Shown piece by piece: positions 17,596 to 27,189 of a stretch of DNA of 64,000 bases (position 1 is its first letter; each line of letters opens with the position of its first letter). A model generated the notes under the pieces. The model saw only the letters and a program-made list of their open reading frames with translations, was not told the origin of the DNA and ran no database searches. The position numbers and the translations under genes are program-made. The DNA comes from RUG14130 sp045598325 (GTDB lineage Bacteria; Bacillota; Clostridia; Christensenellales; Aristaeellaceae): assembly GCA_045598325.1 (NCBI GenBank), contig JAZLLT010000031.1, forward strand, positions 27,846-91,845, given 5' to 3'.

Positions 17596-19749
17596 ATGGC
17601 ACTTCAGGGCGGTTTTACTCTTCCCGGCGAATCCGGTTACGAACAGTTGACCCTCGACCTCGCGAAAAAGTGGGGCGCGGACTGTATCCGCGACAGCGAC
17701 GGCACCGTGCTTTCCGATGAAATTCTGAATAGCGGAATCCCGATCTATTCCACCATCTGCCTCGTTCGTTCCATCAACGCCTGGGCAAAGGAACACAGGG
17801 ACTGCCTTCAGAGGAACTTCCTTATTTCCGAACCCGTGCTCGCAACGGGGGACACCGTGACCATCGATCCCATGAAGGGATATTTCACCGAGCAGTTCAT
17901 CATAAATCCTTCCGATCCGGTTTCTCTGTGGCAGGTTTTCGACCGTACGGAGAATAAAGAAGTCACGGACTGGACCTGGGACGGCAAGACCGTCACGGTC
18001 AAAAATTCCGTTCCTTATCACTATTACACCGTCAACTTCCTCGCCACCCGTATCTGGGAAGAAATTTCAATGTATAACCACATTACCAACGACTGGGGTG
18101 ACAAGGAACATCTGATGGCGGTGGAGCCCCGCTATCCCGAGACGCAGAAGGCAATCCTTTCCTTCCTCGAAGGCTGGCTCAAAGACCATCCCCACACGAG
18201 CGTGGTGCGCTTCACTTCCATGTTTTATAATTTCACCTGGATCTGGGGTAACACCAAGGAAAAGAGGGATATTTTCAGCGACTGGGGCAGTTACGATTTC
18301 ACGGTCAACCCTGTTTCCCTTGCCGAGTTTGAAAAGAAATACGGCTGCAAAATGACCTCCGAGGACTTCATCCGCGCGGGCAAGCATAATCCCGTCCACA
18401 ATCCGCCCACGGGCAAGATGAAGGATTGGATGGAGTTCACGGGCGAGTTTGTGCGCTCCTTCGGAAAAGAGTGCGTGGATCTCACCCATAAATACGGCAA
18501 AAAGGCCTATGTATTCTACGATGACACCTGGGTCGGCATCGAGCCCTGGAGCGGCAAGTTCACAGAGTTCGGCTTCGACGGCCTTATCAAGTGTGTGTTC
18601 AACGCCTTTGAAGCGCGCCTGAACGCGGGCGTGCCCGTCGCCACCCACGAACTGCGCCTGCATCCCTACCTGTTCCCGACGGGTCTGGGCGGAGAACCCA
18701 CCTTCGCGCCCGGCGGACATCCCGAAAAAGACGCGCGCCGCTTCTGGGCGTGCGTGAGAAGAGCGCTGCTACGGGTGAAGATCGACCGGATCGGTCTGGG
18801 CGGCTATCTGTCCCTCACCGTGCCCTTCCCCGCGTTCCATGACGAGATCGAACATATTGCGGACGAATTCCGCCTGCTCAAATCTCTCCACGAGGGCGGC
18901 AAGCCCTATTCCACGGGCATCCGCGTGGCGATTTTGCACAGTTGGGGAAGTCTTCGCACCTGGAACTGCTCCGGCCACATGCACGAGCATCCCGAACTGC
19001 CCTTAAACCACATCCATGAATCCCTCGCCGGCCTGCCCATCGAACTTCGTTCCGTCAGCCTTTCCGAGGTCGCCGAAAACGGCGTACCCGCGGATGTGGA
19101 TGTCATCATCAACGCGGGCCGAGAAGGCGACGCATGGAGCGGCGGAGATATCTGGAAGGATGCCCGCCTCAAGGCAAATATCAACGCTTTCGTCGCCCGC
19201 GGCGGCGGATTCATCGGCGTCAAGGAGCCCTCCTGCGTGAGAGGCGAGATGCGCGCTTTCGCCACCGCCGACCTTCTGGGCGTGGATCTGGAAAACGGCA
19301 GCACCATCTGCGCGGGCAAGCATGCCTTCACCGTGGAGAAGGACCATTTCATCACCAAAGACACCCCCGAAACTCCCGAATTCCACAATGTGACCAAAGG
19401 TATCTACGCCCTTGACGGTGACACCAAAGTGCTCGCCGCCCACGGTAGCGACATCGATGTGGCCTGCAGGGAATTCTATGACGGCAGAAGCGTCTACATG
19501 AGCGGCTACACCTACAATTTCGCCGACACCCGCCTGCTCTACCGCGCCATCCTCTGGGCGGCGAAGAAGGAAACCGAGGCGGAAAAATTCCTGACCGACG
19601 ATATCGCCTGCGAGTGCGCCTACTTCACGGAAAGCAAAACGCTGGTCATCATCAACAGCGGCGAAACCGGCAAGATCGTCACCGTCAACACGCCCGACGG
19701 AGCAAAGACGGCGACCATCGAAGCCGGCGGCATCGCGTTCGTGAAATAA
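17596..19749 (+). CDS. GH112 1,3-beta-galactosyl-N-acetylhexosamine phosphorylase (or close GH112 specificity)
   Basis: A 717-aa cytoplasmic phosphorylase (no signal peptide) of family GH112. GGFTLPGESGY, WGADCIRDSDGT and NAWAKEHRD match the start of lacto-N-biose/galacto-N-biose phosphorylases; YVFYDDTWVGIEPWSG (about 305-320) contains the acidic active-site region. The family splits Gal-beta-1,3-GlcNAc or -GalNAc with phosphate to galactose-1-phosphate; a sister group acts on Gal-1,4-rhamnose, and sequence reading cannot exclude that. GGGAGG precedes the ATG. No sugar transporter or galactose genes adjoin it. Confidence 0.88.
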   Translation: MALQGGFTLPGESGYEQLTLDLAKKWGADCIRDSDGTVLSDEILNSGIPIYSTICLVRSINAWAKEHRDCLQRNFLISEPVLATGDTVTIDPMKGYFTEQFIINPSDPVSLWQVFDRTENKEVTDWTWDGKTVTVKNSVPYHYYTVNFLATRIWEEISMYNHITNDWGDKEHLMAVEPRYPETQKAILSFLEGWLKDHPHTSVVRFTSMFYNFTWIWGNTKEKRDIFSDWGSYDFTVNPVSLAEFEKKYGCKMTSEDFIRAGKHNPVHNPPTGKMKDWMEFTGEFVRSFGKECVDLTHKYGKKAYVFYDDTWVGIEPWSGKFTEFGFDGLIKCVFNAFEARLNAGVPVATHELRLHPYLFPTGLGGEPTFAPGGHPEKDARRFWACVRRALLRVKIDRIGLGGYLSLTVPFPAFHDEIEHIADEFRLLKSLHEGGKPYSTGIRVAILHSWGSLRTWNCSGHMHEHPELPLNHIHESLAGLPIELRSVSLSEVAENGVPADVDVIINAGREGDAWSGGDIWKDARLKANINAFVARGGGFIGVKEPSCVRGEMRAFATADLLGVDLENGSTICAGKHAFTVEKDHFITKDTPETPEFHNVTKGIYALDGDTKVLAAHGSDIDVACREFYDGRSVYMSGYTYNFADTRLLYRAILWAAKKETEAEKFLTDDIACECAYFTESKTLVIINSGETGKIVTVNTPDGAKTATIEAGGIAFVK

Positions 19750-19761
19750 TAGAAGAATGAT

Positions 19762-19827
19762 CTCCTCATCCGCCGCTGCGGCGGCCTTCCTTCCCCTCTG
19801 TGAGGGGAAGTCGTAACTGATGAGGAG
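19762..19827. repeat. Palindromic repeat element (CTCCTCAT ... ATGAGGAG)
   Basis: Bounded by the inverted termini CTCCTCAT (19762-19769) and ATGAGGAG (19820-19827), with two inner hairpins, CCGCCGCTGCGGCGG and CTTCCCCTCTGTGAGGGGAAG. The layout is the same as at 55434-55511. It ends where the next gene begins and supplies its likely ribosome-binding site. Confidence 0.75.
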
Positions 19828-19840
19828 CACACAAAAAAAC

Positions 19841-21037
19841 ATGACAGACATCAAAAGAACCTTGAACATCCTCCGAAAAGCCGCCTTTTCGGGCGCTGTG
19901 CGGCTCCTGCTGCAGCCGCTCAAACTCCTGCCCGTCCGCAAAAACCGCGTGCTCTTTATTTCCTATCTGGGCAAGCAGTATTCCTGCAACCCCAAGGCGA
20001 TAAGTGAGGAGTGCCTGCGGCTTTACGGGGACAAACTCGAGATCGGCTGGGTGTTCCGGAAGCCCGCGGACTTTGCGTATCTCGAAAAGCAGGGCATCCG
20101 CGTCCTTGACGCGAGGAGTATTGCCTTCATCAAATTTGCCCTGACCGCGCGGGTCGTCGTGACCAACGGCTACTATAAACCCTCCCTTCCGCGCAGGAAA
20201 AAGCAGTTTTATCTGCGCACCTGGCACGGCGGCGGCGCCTACAAAAAGGTCGGCAGCATGATGGAGATGGGCGCGGCGGAGCGGCTTTTCATCGGCATGC
20301 AGCAAAGAGGCGCGGATCTCTACCTGTCCTCCTCGGACGCTTTTACCGACCTTACCCTGCGCAAATCCTTCGGATACAAAGGCGAGGTGCTTGCCTGCGG
20401 TATGCCGAGAAATGATATTCTGGTAAATCCCGCTGATAACGCGAAAGTATCCGAAATCAGGCAGAAAGCGGGCATTCCCGAAGGCGCGCGTTTGTGTCTG
20501 TTCGCGCCTACCTACCGCAAGGACGCTGTGCTCCACGACATCTGCCCGGACTACACCCGCCTCAAAACCGCCCTCGAGACCCGTTTCGGCGGTCAATGGA
20601 TCATCGCCTACCGCAGCCATCATGTGACCATGTACCTGAACCAGTCGAAGATGGCGGAAGGCATCCTGAACCTCACGGATTACCCGGACATGCAGGAACT
20701 GCTGTACATCAGCGATGTTCTCATCACGGATTATTCTTCCAGCATCTGGGATATGTCGCTTTCTTATAAGAAAGTATTCCTGTATTGCCCCGATCTCAAG
20801 ACCTACTCTTCCGAGCGGGATTTCTACATGGATATCCGCGCGTGGCCTTTCCCGCTTTCGGAAAACAACGACGAACTCGAAAGCAACATCCTTTCGTTCA
20901 ATGAGAAAACATACCTTTCCGCCGTCAGACGCCATCACGAGGAACTCGGCTCCCGCGAAACGGGAAAAGCGGCATATCTGACTGCGAAGCGCATCGGTTA
21001 TGAAACCGGACTGGAGGCATCCCATGACACCCAATGA
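19841..21037 (+). CDS. CDP-glycerol:poly(glycerophosphate) glycerophosphotransferase family protein
   Basis: A 398-aa TagB/TagF-like transferase that adds glycerol- or ribitol-phosphate units to wall teichoic-type polymers. Visible: LPVRKNRVLFISYLGKQYS, RTWHGGGAYKK, AGMPRND-like ACGMPRNDILVNP, FAPTYRKDAVL, and the ITDYSSSIWDMSLSYKKV donor-binding region. Start is uncertain: the ATG at 19841 (MTDIKRTLNILRK) has GAGGAG 13 bases upstream, while an in-frame ATG at 19820 lies inside the repeat element. It overlaps the MazG-like gene by 14 bp. Confidence 0.85.
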   Translation: MTDIKRTLNILRKAAFSGAVRLLLQPLKLLPVRKNRVLFISYLGKQYSCNPKAISEECLRLYGDKLEIGWVFRKPADFAYLEKQGIRVLDARSIAFIKFALTARVVVTNGYYKPSLPRRKKQFYLRTWHGGGAYKKVGSMMEMGAAERLFIGMQQRGADLYLSSSDAFTDLTLRKSFGYKGEVLACGMPRNDILVNPADNAKVSEIRQKAGIPEGARLCLFAPTYRKDAVLHDICPDYTRLKTALETRFGGQWIIAYRSHHVTMYLNQSKMAEGILNLTDYPDMQELLYISDVLITDYSSSIWDMSLSYKKVFLYCPDLKTYSSERDFYMDIRAWPFPLSENNDELESNILSFNEKTYLSAVRRHHEELGSRETGKAAYLTAKRIGYETGLEASHDTQ

Positions 21038-21359
21038 ATACCAGATGCTCGCCATCACCACCATGAACAAAAACCTCACCACCGAACAGATGCTGACCAA
21101 CGGCGTCATGGGTCTGTGCGGCGAGGCGGGGGAGTGCTGCGACATCATGAAAAAGCACCTGTTTCAGGGACATGATCTGAATAGGGACAAACTCATGGAC
21201 GAACTGGGCGATGTGGCGTGGTATCTCGCCGAGACCGCCCACGCGCTGGGTGTCGATCTGGAAGACATCCTCATCCATAACATCGAAAAACTCAAAAAGC
21301 GTTATCCCGACGGTTTTTCCGCCGAAAAATCCATTAACCGGGAGGAATACAAAAAATGA
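21024..21359 (+). CDS. MazG-like nucleotide pyrophosphohydrolase
   Basis: An 111-aa all-alpha NTP pyrophosphatase of the MazG-like superfamily, which cleaves (d)NTPs to NMP and pyrophosphate. It has the metal-binding pattern of the family: GLCGEAGECCDIMKK followed by DELGDVAWYLAE. The ATG at 21024 is chosen because CTGGAGGC lies just before it. It overlaps both neighbours and is likely cotranslated with them. The natural nucleotide is unknown. Confidence 0.88.
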   Translation: MTPNEYQMLAITTMNKNLTTEQMLTNGVMGLCGEAGECCDIMKKHLFQGHDLNRDKLMDELGDVAWYLAETAHALGVDLEDILIHNIEKLKKRYPDGFSAEKSINREEYKK

Positions 21360-22732
21360 GACTGAATCTGGAATCCCTGATCTATGCCCTGCCCGAGGAC
21401 ATCGACCGCGCGAAAAAGAGCGGCAACTTCGATGAACTGGAGAAGAAACTCACCGAGCGCATCGCAAATCCAAAGACCGCGCCCATGCTCCGCGACCGCC
21501 TCATCGCGGAAAAGGAACTGATGGGACGCTGGATCCGCCGCTATCCCTACAACCGTGAGCAGGCGCTCGTTGCCATTCAAAAGCGCGTGAGCGGCTTTAC
21601 TGCGGAAGAACTGGATTACTACGAGCAGCAGGGCAGCGTGGATCTCATCTGGTGGAAAGGGGAGAAGCGCTATCTTTCCTCCTTTGCGGGCAGCCTCATC
21701 AAGATGAACCCCGAAGTGAAGGCGCGCGAGATCGATCCCGATACCGAAGATGACGGCTGCGACCTCAACCTGTTCATGAAGGAACTGAAGGAAAACAAGG
21801 AGCAGGCGTGGCGCTTCACCGTGAAGTCCTCTCTCAAAATGGACGACGCGTTTTTCGTGCCCGGCAAGACCTACCTCATGCACATGCCCGTGCCCGCCGC
21901 TTCCGCTCAGCAGAGCGCGAAGGAGATCGTCATCAAGACCGACGCGGACGCGGTGATCGCCCCCGAAAACAGTTTCCAGAGAGCGGTTTCCGTCCGCCGC
22001 ACTCTCACCGAAAACAAGCCCCTCAACACGGAATATTCCTTCGTCGCGCGGCTCAAGTATGTGGATCCGGTGAACGACAAGCCTTTCATCGCCTATCCCG
22101 ATGCCCTGCCGCCCTGCGAGGATGACCTCTCCGAGCAGTATCCCCACATCGCCTTCACGCCCTATCTCAAGGCGCTGGCCAAATACATCGCGGGGGACGA
22201 GACCGATAAGGTGAAACTCGCCAAGAAGGTGTATGACTATATCACCCTCAATGTCCGCTACTCCTACATGCGCTCCTACATCCTCATCGACAACCACGCC
22301 GAATACGCCGCACTGAACCTGAAGGGCGACTGCGGCATCCAGGCGATTCTGTTCATCACCCTCTGCCGCATCCTGGGCATCCCCGCCCGCTGGCAGAGCG
22401 GCCACACCGTGGACAAATTCTCCACCGGCGACCACGACTGGGCGCAGTTCTGGACAGAAGAATTCGGCTGGTTGTTTGCCGATCCTTCCTACGGCGGCGG
22501 CGCCCACAGAGTGGGCAACGAGGAACGCAGGAATTTCTATTTCGGCAACCTCGATCCCTTCCGCATGGTGGCAAACCGCCGCTATCAGACGGATTTCGAT
22601 GTTTCCAAGAAATTCGAGCGTTTCGATCCCTACGACAGCCAGGACGGCGAAGTGGAGACCGAAGAAGAAGGCTTCGACTGCAACGCCTACGATACCACCG
22701 ATACCACCATGGAATTTGTGAAACTGGGATAA
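21356..22732 (+). CDS. Transglutaminase-like domain protein
   Basis: A 458-aa protein, cytoplasmic by lack of a signal peptide, with a C-terminal transglutaminase-like (cysteine protease fold) domain. The catalytic triad can be read: Cys in LKGDCGIQA, His in GDHDWAQFW, and Asp in FADPSYGGG. The N-terminal 250 residues are helical and then beta-rich, without a name I can give. It starts in an ATGA overlap with the MazG-like gene. The substrate is unknown; peptide hydrolysis or crosslinking is possible. Confidence 0.85.
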   Translation: MRLNLESLIYALPEDIDRAKKSGNFDELEKKLTERIANPKTAPMLRDRLIAEKELMGRWIRRYPYNREQALVAIQKRVSGFTAEELDYYEQQGSVDLIWWKGEKRYLSSFAGSLIKMNPEVKAREIDPDTEDDGCDLNLFMKELKENKEQAWRFTVKSSLKMDDAFFVPGKTYLMHMPVPAASAQQSAKEIVIKTDADAVIAPENSFQRAVSVRRTLTENKPLNTEYSFVARLKYVDPVNDKPFIAYPDALPPCEDDLSEQYPHIAFTPYLKALAKYIAGDETDKVKLAKKVYDYITLNVRYSYMRSYILIDNHAEYAALNLKGDCGIQAILFITLCRILGIPARWQSGHTVDKFSTGDHDWAQFWTEEFGWLFADPSYGGGAHRVGNEERRNFYFGNLDPFRMVANRRYQTDFDVSKKFERFDPYDSQDGEVETEEEGFDCNAYDTTDTTMEFVKLG

Positions 22733-22740
22733 ATAAACGG

Positions 22741-22905
22741 GAAAGCATGCCGCCGTATCAAAGCCTCCCTTGTGTAAAGGGCGCGAAGCGTGACGCGGTA
22801 ATGAATCAATGCCCGGTGGGCATTGAGAACCGCGTCTGACCGAGCCCGCAGGCAAGAGGTGGCGCGCGAAGCGCGACGGAAGCATTGTCAATGATCAATC
22901 ACTGC
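22741..22905. repeat. Long dispersed repeat, copy 1
   Basis: Noncoding stretch with CATGCCGCCGTATCAAAG, GGGCGCGAAGCG, then ATGCCCGGTGGGCATTGAG and GACCGAGCCCGCAGGCAAG. The same blocks in the same order occur at 37611-37806, and a short piece recurs near 27232. Several small hairpins are possible (ATGCCCGGTGGGCAT). No ORF with a ribosome-binding site. Confidence 0.7.
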
Positions 22906-22923
22906 AGATTTTAGGAGTTAACC

Positions 22924-23823
22924 ATGGAAAACACCAAGAAAACTAACGAACTTGCCCTCGGAACCGTTCTTTTCCGCATTTTCAGCGGCATCATCTTCGG
23001 CTTCGCCAATGTGATCCCCGGCGTGTCCGGAGGAACCATGATGGTGGTGCTCGGCATGTACGAGCGCATCATCGGCATCATCACCGACCTCCGTCATAAA
23101 CTCAGGAGTGAGTGGAAATTCTATGTGCCTGTCGCCGCCGGCATGGTCATCGCCATCATCCTCTTCGGCACCATCATGAGCAAACTCCTCGAGGCGCACG
23201 AGCCGGTCATGCAGATGTTCTTCATCGGCGTCATCATCTTCTCCATCCCCGGCATCTTCAAACTTGCCGCCTTCGAAAAGGGCGGAAAAAAGCGGAAGAC
23301 CGGCAGAGAGATCATCTGTGTTCTCTGCTTTGTCCTCATGCTGGCGCTCATGGTGTTCATGGCGTTTTCCGATGCCAATGAAGAAAAAGAGGCCATCAAA
23401 GCGGCGGAAGAAGCCATCTCCCTTGACCACAACGCCGGTCACCTGCTGATGCTGGTCATCTACGGCGCCGTAGCCTGCGCCACCATGATCATTCCCGGCA
23501 TCTCCGGCTCTCTGGTCATGGTCATGCTGGGCCAGTACAAATACATCATGGCTGCCATCGCCGCCATGGATATCCTGTATCTGCTGCCCTTCGGCATCGG
23601 CTGCCTGCTGGGTCTGCTGTTCATCGCCAAACTCATCAAATATCTGCTCAAAAACCATGAGCGCGCCACCTACAGCGCGATCCTCGGCTTTGTGCTCGGC
23701 TCCATCCTGCCCATTTTCCCCGGCTGGAATGTGGCGGTGAGCGTATCCGGCATCATCGCCTTCGTCATCGGCGGCGCCTGCATTATTGCCTGCAACCTGC
23801 TGGCTCCCAAGGAAGAGGCATAA
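22924..23823 (+). CDS. popT: DUF368 family membrane protein, probable polyprenyl-phosphate transporter
   Basis: A 299-aa polytopic membrane protein with the two DUF368 signatures: ANVIPGVSGGTM near the N-terminus and the mirrored IIPGISGSLVMVMLGQY in the second half, giving an internal duplication typical of transporters. Members named PopT recycle undecaprenyl phosphate across the membrane for cell-wall and surface-glycan synthesis, which fits the teichoic-type and glycan genes in this window. AGGAG lies before the ATG. About eight hydrophobic helices; the function is inferred from the family. Confidence 0.85.
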   Translation: MENTKKTNELALGTVLFRIFSGIIFGFANVIPGVSGGTMMVVLGMYERIIGIITDLRHKLRSEWKFYVPVAAGMVIAIILFGTIMSKLLEAHEPVMQMFFIGVIIFSIPGIFKLAAFEKGGKKRKTGREIICVLCFVLMLALMVFMAFSDANEEKEAIKAAEEAISLDHNAGHLLMLVIYGAVACATMIIPGISGSLVMVMLGQYKYIMAAIAAMDILYLLPFGIGCLLGLLFIAKLIKYLLKNHERATYSAILGFVLGSILPIFPGWNVAVSVSGIIAFVIGGACIIACNLLAPKEEA

Positions 23824-23856
23824 AAAGGAACATCCGGAGCCGTTCCCACGCGCAAC

Positions 23857-23885
23857 GATCCCGCCCCGCGGCGGGATTTTGTTTT
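23857..23885 (+). terminator. Rho-independent terminator after DUF368 gene
   Basis: ATCCCGCC / GGCGGGAT stem with a 4-nt CCGC loop, followed by TTTTGTTTT. Confidence 0.88.
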
Positions 23886-23948
23886 GCGGAAACCTGTTCT
23901 CTTTCCGTCATAAATCAACTCAATCGTAACCCATCCCGACCGCGAAAA

Positions 23949-23957
23949 TGCTATAAT
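23949..23957 (+). promoter_or_regulatory. Extended -10 promoter of NAD-salvage operon
   Basis: TGCTATAAT, 24 bp before the nicotinamidase start; no clear -35 hexamer. Confidence 0.6.
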
Positions 23958-23980
23958 ATGCCCGAAAGGGGAGTTGTGAC

Positions 23981-24496
23981 ATGAAAAACATTCTGATCGT
24001 TGTCGACATGCAGAACGACTTTGTGGACGGTGCTCTTGGAACAAATGAAGCGCGGGCCATCGTGGATCGTGCGGCAGAAATGATCGCTTCCTTTGACGGC
24101 GAGATATTCGTGACTTATGACACCCATTTCGATTCCTATTCGGATACGCTGGAAGGCAGAAAACTGCCCGTGCCCCACTGCATCAAGGGGACGCAGGGCT
24201 GGGAACTGAACCCCGTTATCGCGGGAGCGCTCAAAGGGAAAACCTGCACTTCCATCGAAAAATTCACCTTCGGCACCTTTGATATCGCAAAAGCGCTTGC
24301 CGGTGATAAGGACATCTCCATCACGCTCATCGGTCTCTGCACGGACATCTGCGTGATTTCCAACGCGCTCATCCTGCGGGCGGCGTTCCCTGATGCGCCC
24401 ATCCAAGTGATCGCTTCCTGCTGCGCGGGCGTGACGCCCGAAACCCACGAAGCGGCGCTTGCCACCATGAAATGCTGCCAGATTGATGTGATCTGA
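23981..24496 (+). CDS. pncA: Nicotinamidase / isochorismatase-family cysteine hydrolase
   Basis: A 171-aa hydrolase of the isochorismatase fold. The catalytic Asp9 is in VVDMQNDFVDG, the metal region reads DTHFDSY ... PVPHCIKGTQG, the Lys is near residue 92 in IEKFTFGTF, and the nucleophilic Cys is in GLCTDICVISNA. The DxH-H metal set and the pncB gene 10 bp downstream point to nicotinamidase, converting nicotinamide to nicotinate for NAD salvage. GGGGAG precedes the ATG. Confidence 0.88.
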   Translation: MKNILIVVDMQNDFVDGALGTNEARAIVDRAAEMIASFDGEIFVTYDTHFDSYSDTLEGRKLPVPHCIKGTQGWELNPVIAGALKGKTCTSIEKFTFGTFDIAKALAGDKDISITLIGLCTDICVISNALILRAAFPDAPIQVIASCCAGVTPETHEAALATMKCCQIDVI

Positions 24497-24505
24497 GGTG
24501 AGAAT

Positions 24506-25708
24506 ATGAAACTGGATCCCATTATCGTTTCCCTGCTGGATACCGACCTGTATAAGTTCAACATGGATCAGGTCATCTTTCATACCCACACGAACCTGTG
24601 CGGCGAATACTATTTCAAGTGCAGGAACGAAGGCATCGTGTTTACCACCGAAATGCTCAATGAAATCAACGCGCAGATCGACTATCTCTGCTCTCTGCGC
24701 TTTACCAATGAGGAACTGGACTACCTCCGTTCCATCCGCTTCATCAAGAACGACTATGTGGAATTCCTGCGCCTGTGGCATCCCGTGCGGGAATATGTGA
24801 CCACGGGTCTTTCCGATGACGGTCAACTGTCCGTCGTCGTCAAAGGACCTCTGTTTTCCGCCATGCAGTTCGAGATCCATCTGCTGGAGATCATCAACGA
24901 AGTCTACTTCCGCATGACTTATGACTATGAGGTGCTGCGGCAGAGTGCCATGGAAAAACTGGATCAAAAGATCCGTGATTTCAATAGCGGCAAATACACC
25001 TTCCGCTTCGCCGAATTCGGCGCCCGCCGCCGCCTTTCCCGCGAATGGGAGGATGTGGTCATCAAGCGGCTTTCCCGCGAGACCAACGCCTGCGTGGGCA
25101 CCTCCAATGTGTACTTCGCCAAAAAATACAACCTGACGCCCATCGGCACCTATGCCCATGAGTTTGTGCAGATGTATCAGGGCATCGATTCCATCCCGCT
25201 TGCCTACACCAACCATTACGCCATGCGGGACTGGTACAATGAGTATGACGGCGACAACGGCACTGCCCTCACCGACACCGTGACCACGGACCTGTTCCTG
25301 CTGGACTTCAACCGCTCCATGGTCAACAACTACACGGGCGTGCGCCACGACAGCGGCGACCCCTATGAGTGGGGCGAAAAGATGATCGCGCACTACAAAA
25401 AGTACGGCGTCGACCCGAAGACCAAAACGCTTCTGTTCAGCGACAGCCTCGACTTCGACCGCGCGCAGGCGCTGTACGACTACTTCAAGGACAAGGCGAA
25501 GGTCTCCTTCGGTATCGGCACCTTCTGCACCAACGATACCTGTGTGGAGCCGCTCAACATCGTCATCAAACTCCAGTATGTGAACGGCCGCCCCGTGGCG
25601 AAACTTTCCGACAACCCCGGAAAGGCCATGTGCCGCGACGAGGAATATCTGGAATATCTGCGCCGCTCCGTGGCGTTCCGTCTTCAGAGAGAACGGAACG
25701 GAGAATAA
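24506..25708 (+). CDS. pncB: Nicotinate phosphoribosyltransferase
   Basis: A 400-aa enzyme that joins nicotinate and PRPP to give nicotinate mononucleotide, the committed step of the Preiss-Handler route. SLLDTDLYKFNMDQVIF, FRFAEFGARRRLS, GTSNVYFAKKY, GTYAHEFVQM and RHDSGDPYEWGEK are PncB signatures of the E. coli-like length class. It directly follows pncA in one transcript, so the two genes make NaMN from nicotinamide. Confidence 0.97.
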   Translation: MKLDPIIVSLLDTDLYKFNMDQVIFHTHTNLCGEYYFKCRNEGIVFTTEMLNEINAQIDYLCSLRFTNEELDYLRSIRFIKNDYVEFLRLWHPVREYVTTGLSDDGQLSVVVKGPLFSAMQFEIHLLEIINEVYFRMTYDYEVLRQSAMEKLDQKIRDFNSGKYTFRFAEFGARRRLSREWEDVVIKRLSRETNACVGTSNVYFAKKYNLTPIGTYAHEFVQMYQGIDSIPLAYTNHYAMRDWYNEYDGDNGTALTDTVTTDLFLLDFNRSMVNNYTGVRHDSGDPYEWGEKMIAHYKKYGVDPKTKTLLFSDSLDFDRAQALYDYFKDKAKVSFGIGTFCTNDTCVEPLNIVIKLQYVNGRPVAKLSDNPGKAMCRDEEYLEYLRRSVAFRLQRERNGE

Positions 25709-25720
25709 GAAACACGGTAG

Positions 25721-25740
25721 GGCAGGGGCTTGCCCCCGCC
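25721..25740. repeat. Short GC-rich hairpin
   Basis: GGCAGGGGCTTGCCCCCGCC folds on itself between pncB and the SGNH gene. It resembles short palindromic intergenic repeats elsewhere in the window but lacks a T-tract, so it is not called a terminator. Confidence 0.5.
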
Positions 25741-25784
25741 GCCACGGTTTTCTTTCATCATAGGTACGCAAAAGGAGCACCGAC

Positions 25785-26594
25785 ATGGATATCACGAAAT
25801 TTATGGCAGACCCCAACGAAAAGCCCCTCGACAACATCCTCGAAAACGGCGGATTCACCGGCGTTTTCCACACCATCGCCTGCATCGGCGACAGTCTGTC
25901 TTCCGGCGAGTGGCAGACCAGGAACGCCGACGGCACCTGGCGGTATTATGACATGTATTGGTATTCCTGGGGGCAGTACATCGCCCGCATGACGGGTGCT
26001 GCCGTGTACAATTTTTCCCGCGGCGGCATGACGGCGGAGAAGTACATGAACGGTTTTGCCCTCGAAAAGGACTTTTGGAATCCCAAATATGCCGCGCAGG
26101 CATATATCGTTGCCATGGGCGTCAACGACATCACTCACATCCTGAATGGGACTATTGAGATGGGTTCGCTTGACGATATTGCCGATAACTGGCGGGACTG
26201 CAAAAAGACCGCCATCGGCTGCTACGGCGCCATGATTTTGCGCTACAAGGAGATTTCTCCTGACGCGAAATTCTTCCTCGTGACCCAGCCCCGGGACAGT
26301 TCCCCCGAAAACAGAAGTCATCTTCAGGATGTGCAGGCGGAACTGCTTTATAAAATCGCGGAGAAACTGGGTTCCTGCTATGTGATCGACCTCAGGAAGT
26401 ACGGTCCCGTGTACGATGAAGCCTTCCGAAAAATGTTCTATCTCCACGGTCACATGTCGCCCATGGGCTATCAACTCACCGCGAAGATGATCGCCTCCTA
26501 TATCGATTACATCATCCGCAACAACCCGGAGGAATTCCTGCGCATCGGTTTCTTCGGAACGGACATCGTGGATCATCCGGAAAATGGACAGTAA
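25785..26594 (+). CDS. SGNH/GDSL-family hydrolase
   Basis: A 269-aa hydrolase with all SGNH blocks: Ser in CIGDSLSSGEW (block I), Gly in FSRGGMTAEKY (block II), Asn in AMGVNDITH (block III) and the His of HMSPMGYQ (block V). There is no signal peptide, so it acts in the cytoplasm, probably as an esterase or deacetylase on a carbohydrate or lipid. It overlaps the following esterase by 11 bp, suggesting a joint task. Confidence 0.88.
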   Translation: MDITKFMADPNEKPLDNILENGGFTGVFHTIACIGDSLSSGEWQTRNADGTWRYYDMYWYSWGQYIARMTGAAVYNFSRGGMTAEKYMNGFALEKDFWNPKYAAQAYIVAMGVNDITHILNGTIEMGSLDDIADNWRDCKKTAIGCYGAMILRYKEISPDAKFFLVTQPRDSSPENRSHLQDVQAELLYKIAEKLGSCYVIDLRKYGPVYDEAFRKMFYLHGHMSPMGYQLTAKMIASYIDYIIRNNPEEFLRIGFFGTDIVDHPENGQ

Positions 26595-27189
26595 GATCTG
26601 CGGTTCCGGCGGTCCTCTGCTGATCCTGGCGGGGGAGGAAGGACGGGAAGTTTACGAGCGCGCCAGAGAAAAGACGGACTCGCCTTTCACTCTCCTGTCT
26701 TTTCAGACAGAGGATTGGATGGGGGACTACTCCCCGTGGCAGGCGGAGGGCTTCGGCGGAAACGGGAAAAGGACCCTTGAAGAAGTCAAGAATCTCCTGC
26801 GCGGATATGAATCCGTCCCGATGGCCATCTGCGGCTATTCCCTCGCCGGTCTGTTTGCCCTGTGGGCGTTTTACGAAACGGGCCTGTTTGCGGGCGCCGT
26901 CTGCTGCTCGGGCTCTCTCTGGTTTGAGGGTTTCCCGGAATATCTGAAATCGCACGCCGCGCCCCATAATTCCTTTGTCTATCTGTCGCTGGGCGGCAAG
27001 GAAGAAAGAACCGATCATCCCGTCATGCGTACCATCGGTGACAGGACGCGGGAAGCAAACAAACTGCTTTTATCCGATAAACACATCCTCGATACCACCC
27101 TCGTCATGAACAGAGGCGGCCACTTCGGCGACGCCGCCGGAAGGCTCGCGCTTGGTTGCGGGTGGATGGTGGAGAGACTGAATAAGTGA
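26584..27189 (+). CDS. Putative alpha/beta-hydrolase esterase
   Basis: A 201-aa alpha/beta hydrolase. The nucleophile elbow is GYSLAG near residue 83, followed by a helix and CCSGSLWFEGF as in the esterase-D/enterochelin-esterase group; the terminal His is in NRGGHFGD. It is short for the family but looks complete. The start lies within the SGNH gene end, with only a weak GGAAA upstream, so it is likely translated by coupling. Substrate unknown. Confidence 0.75.
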   Translation: MDSKICGSGGPLLILAGEEGREVYERAREKTDSPFTLLSFQTEDWMGDYSPWQAEGFGGNGKRTLEEVKNLLRGYESVPMAICGYSLAGLFALWAFYETGLFAGAVCCSGSLWFEGFPEYLKSHAAPHNSFVYLSLGGKEERTDHPVMRTIGDRTREANKLLLSDKHILDTTLVMNRGGHFGDAAGRLALGCGWMVERLNK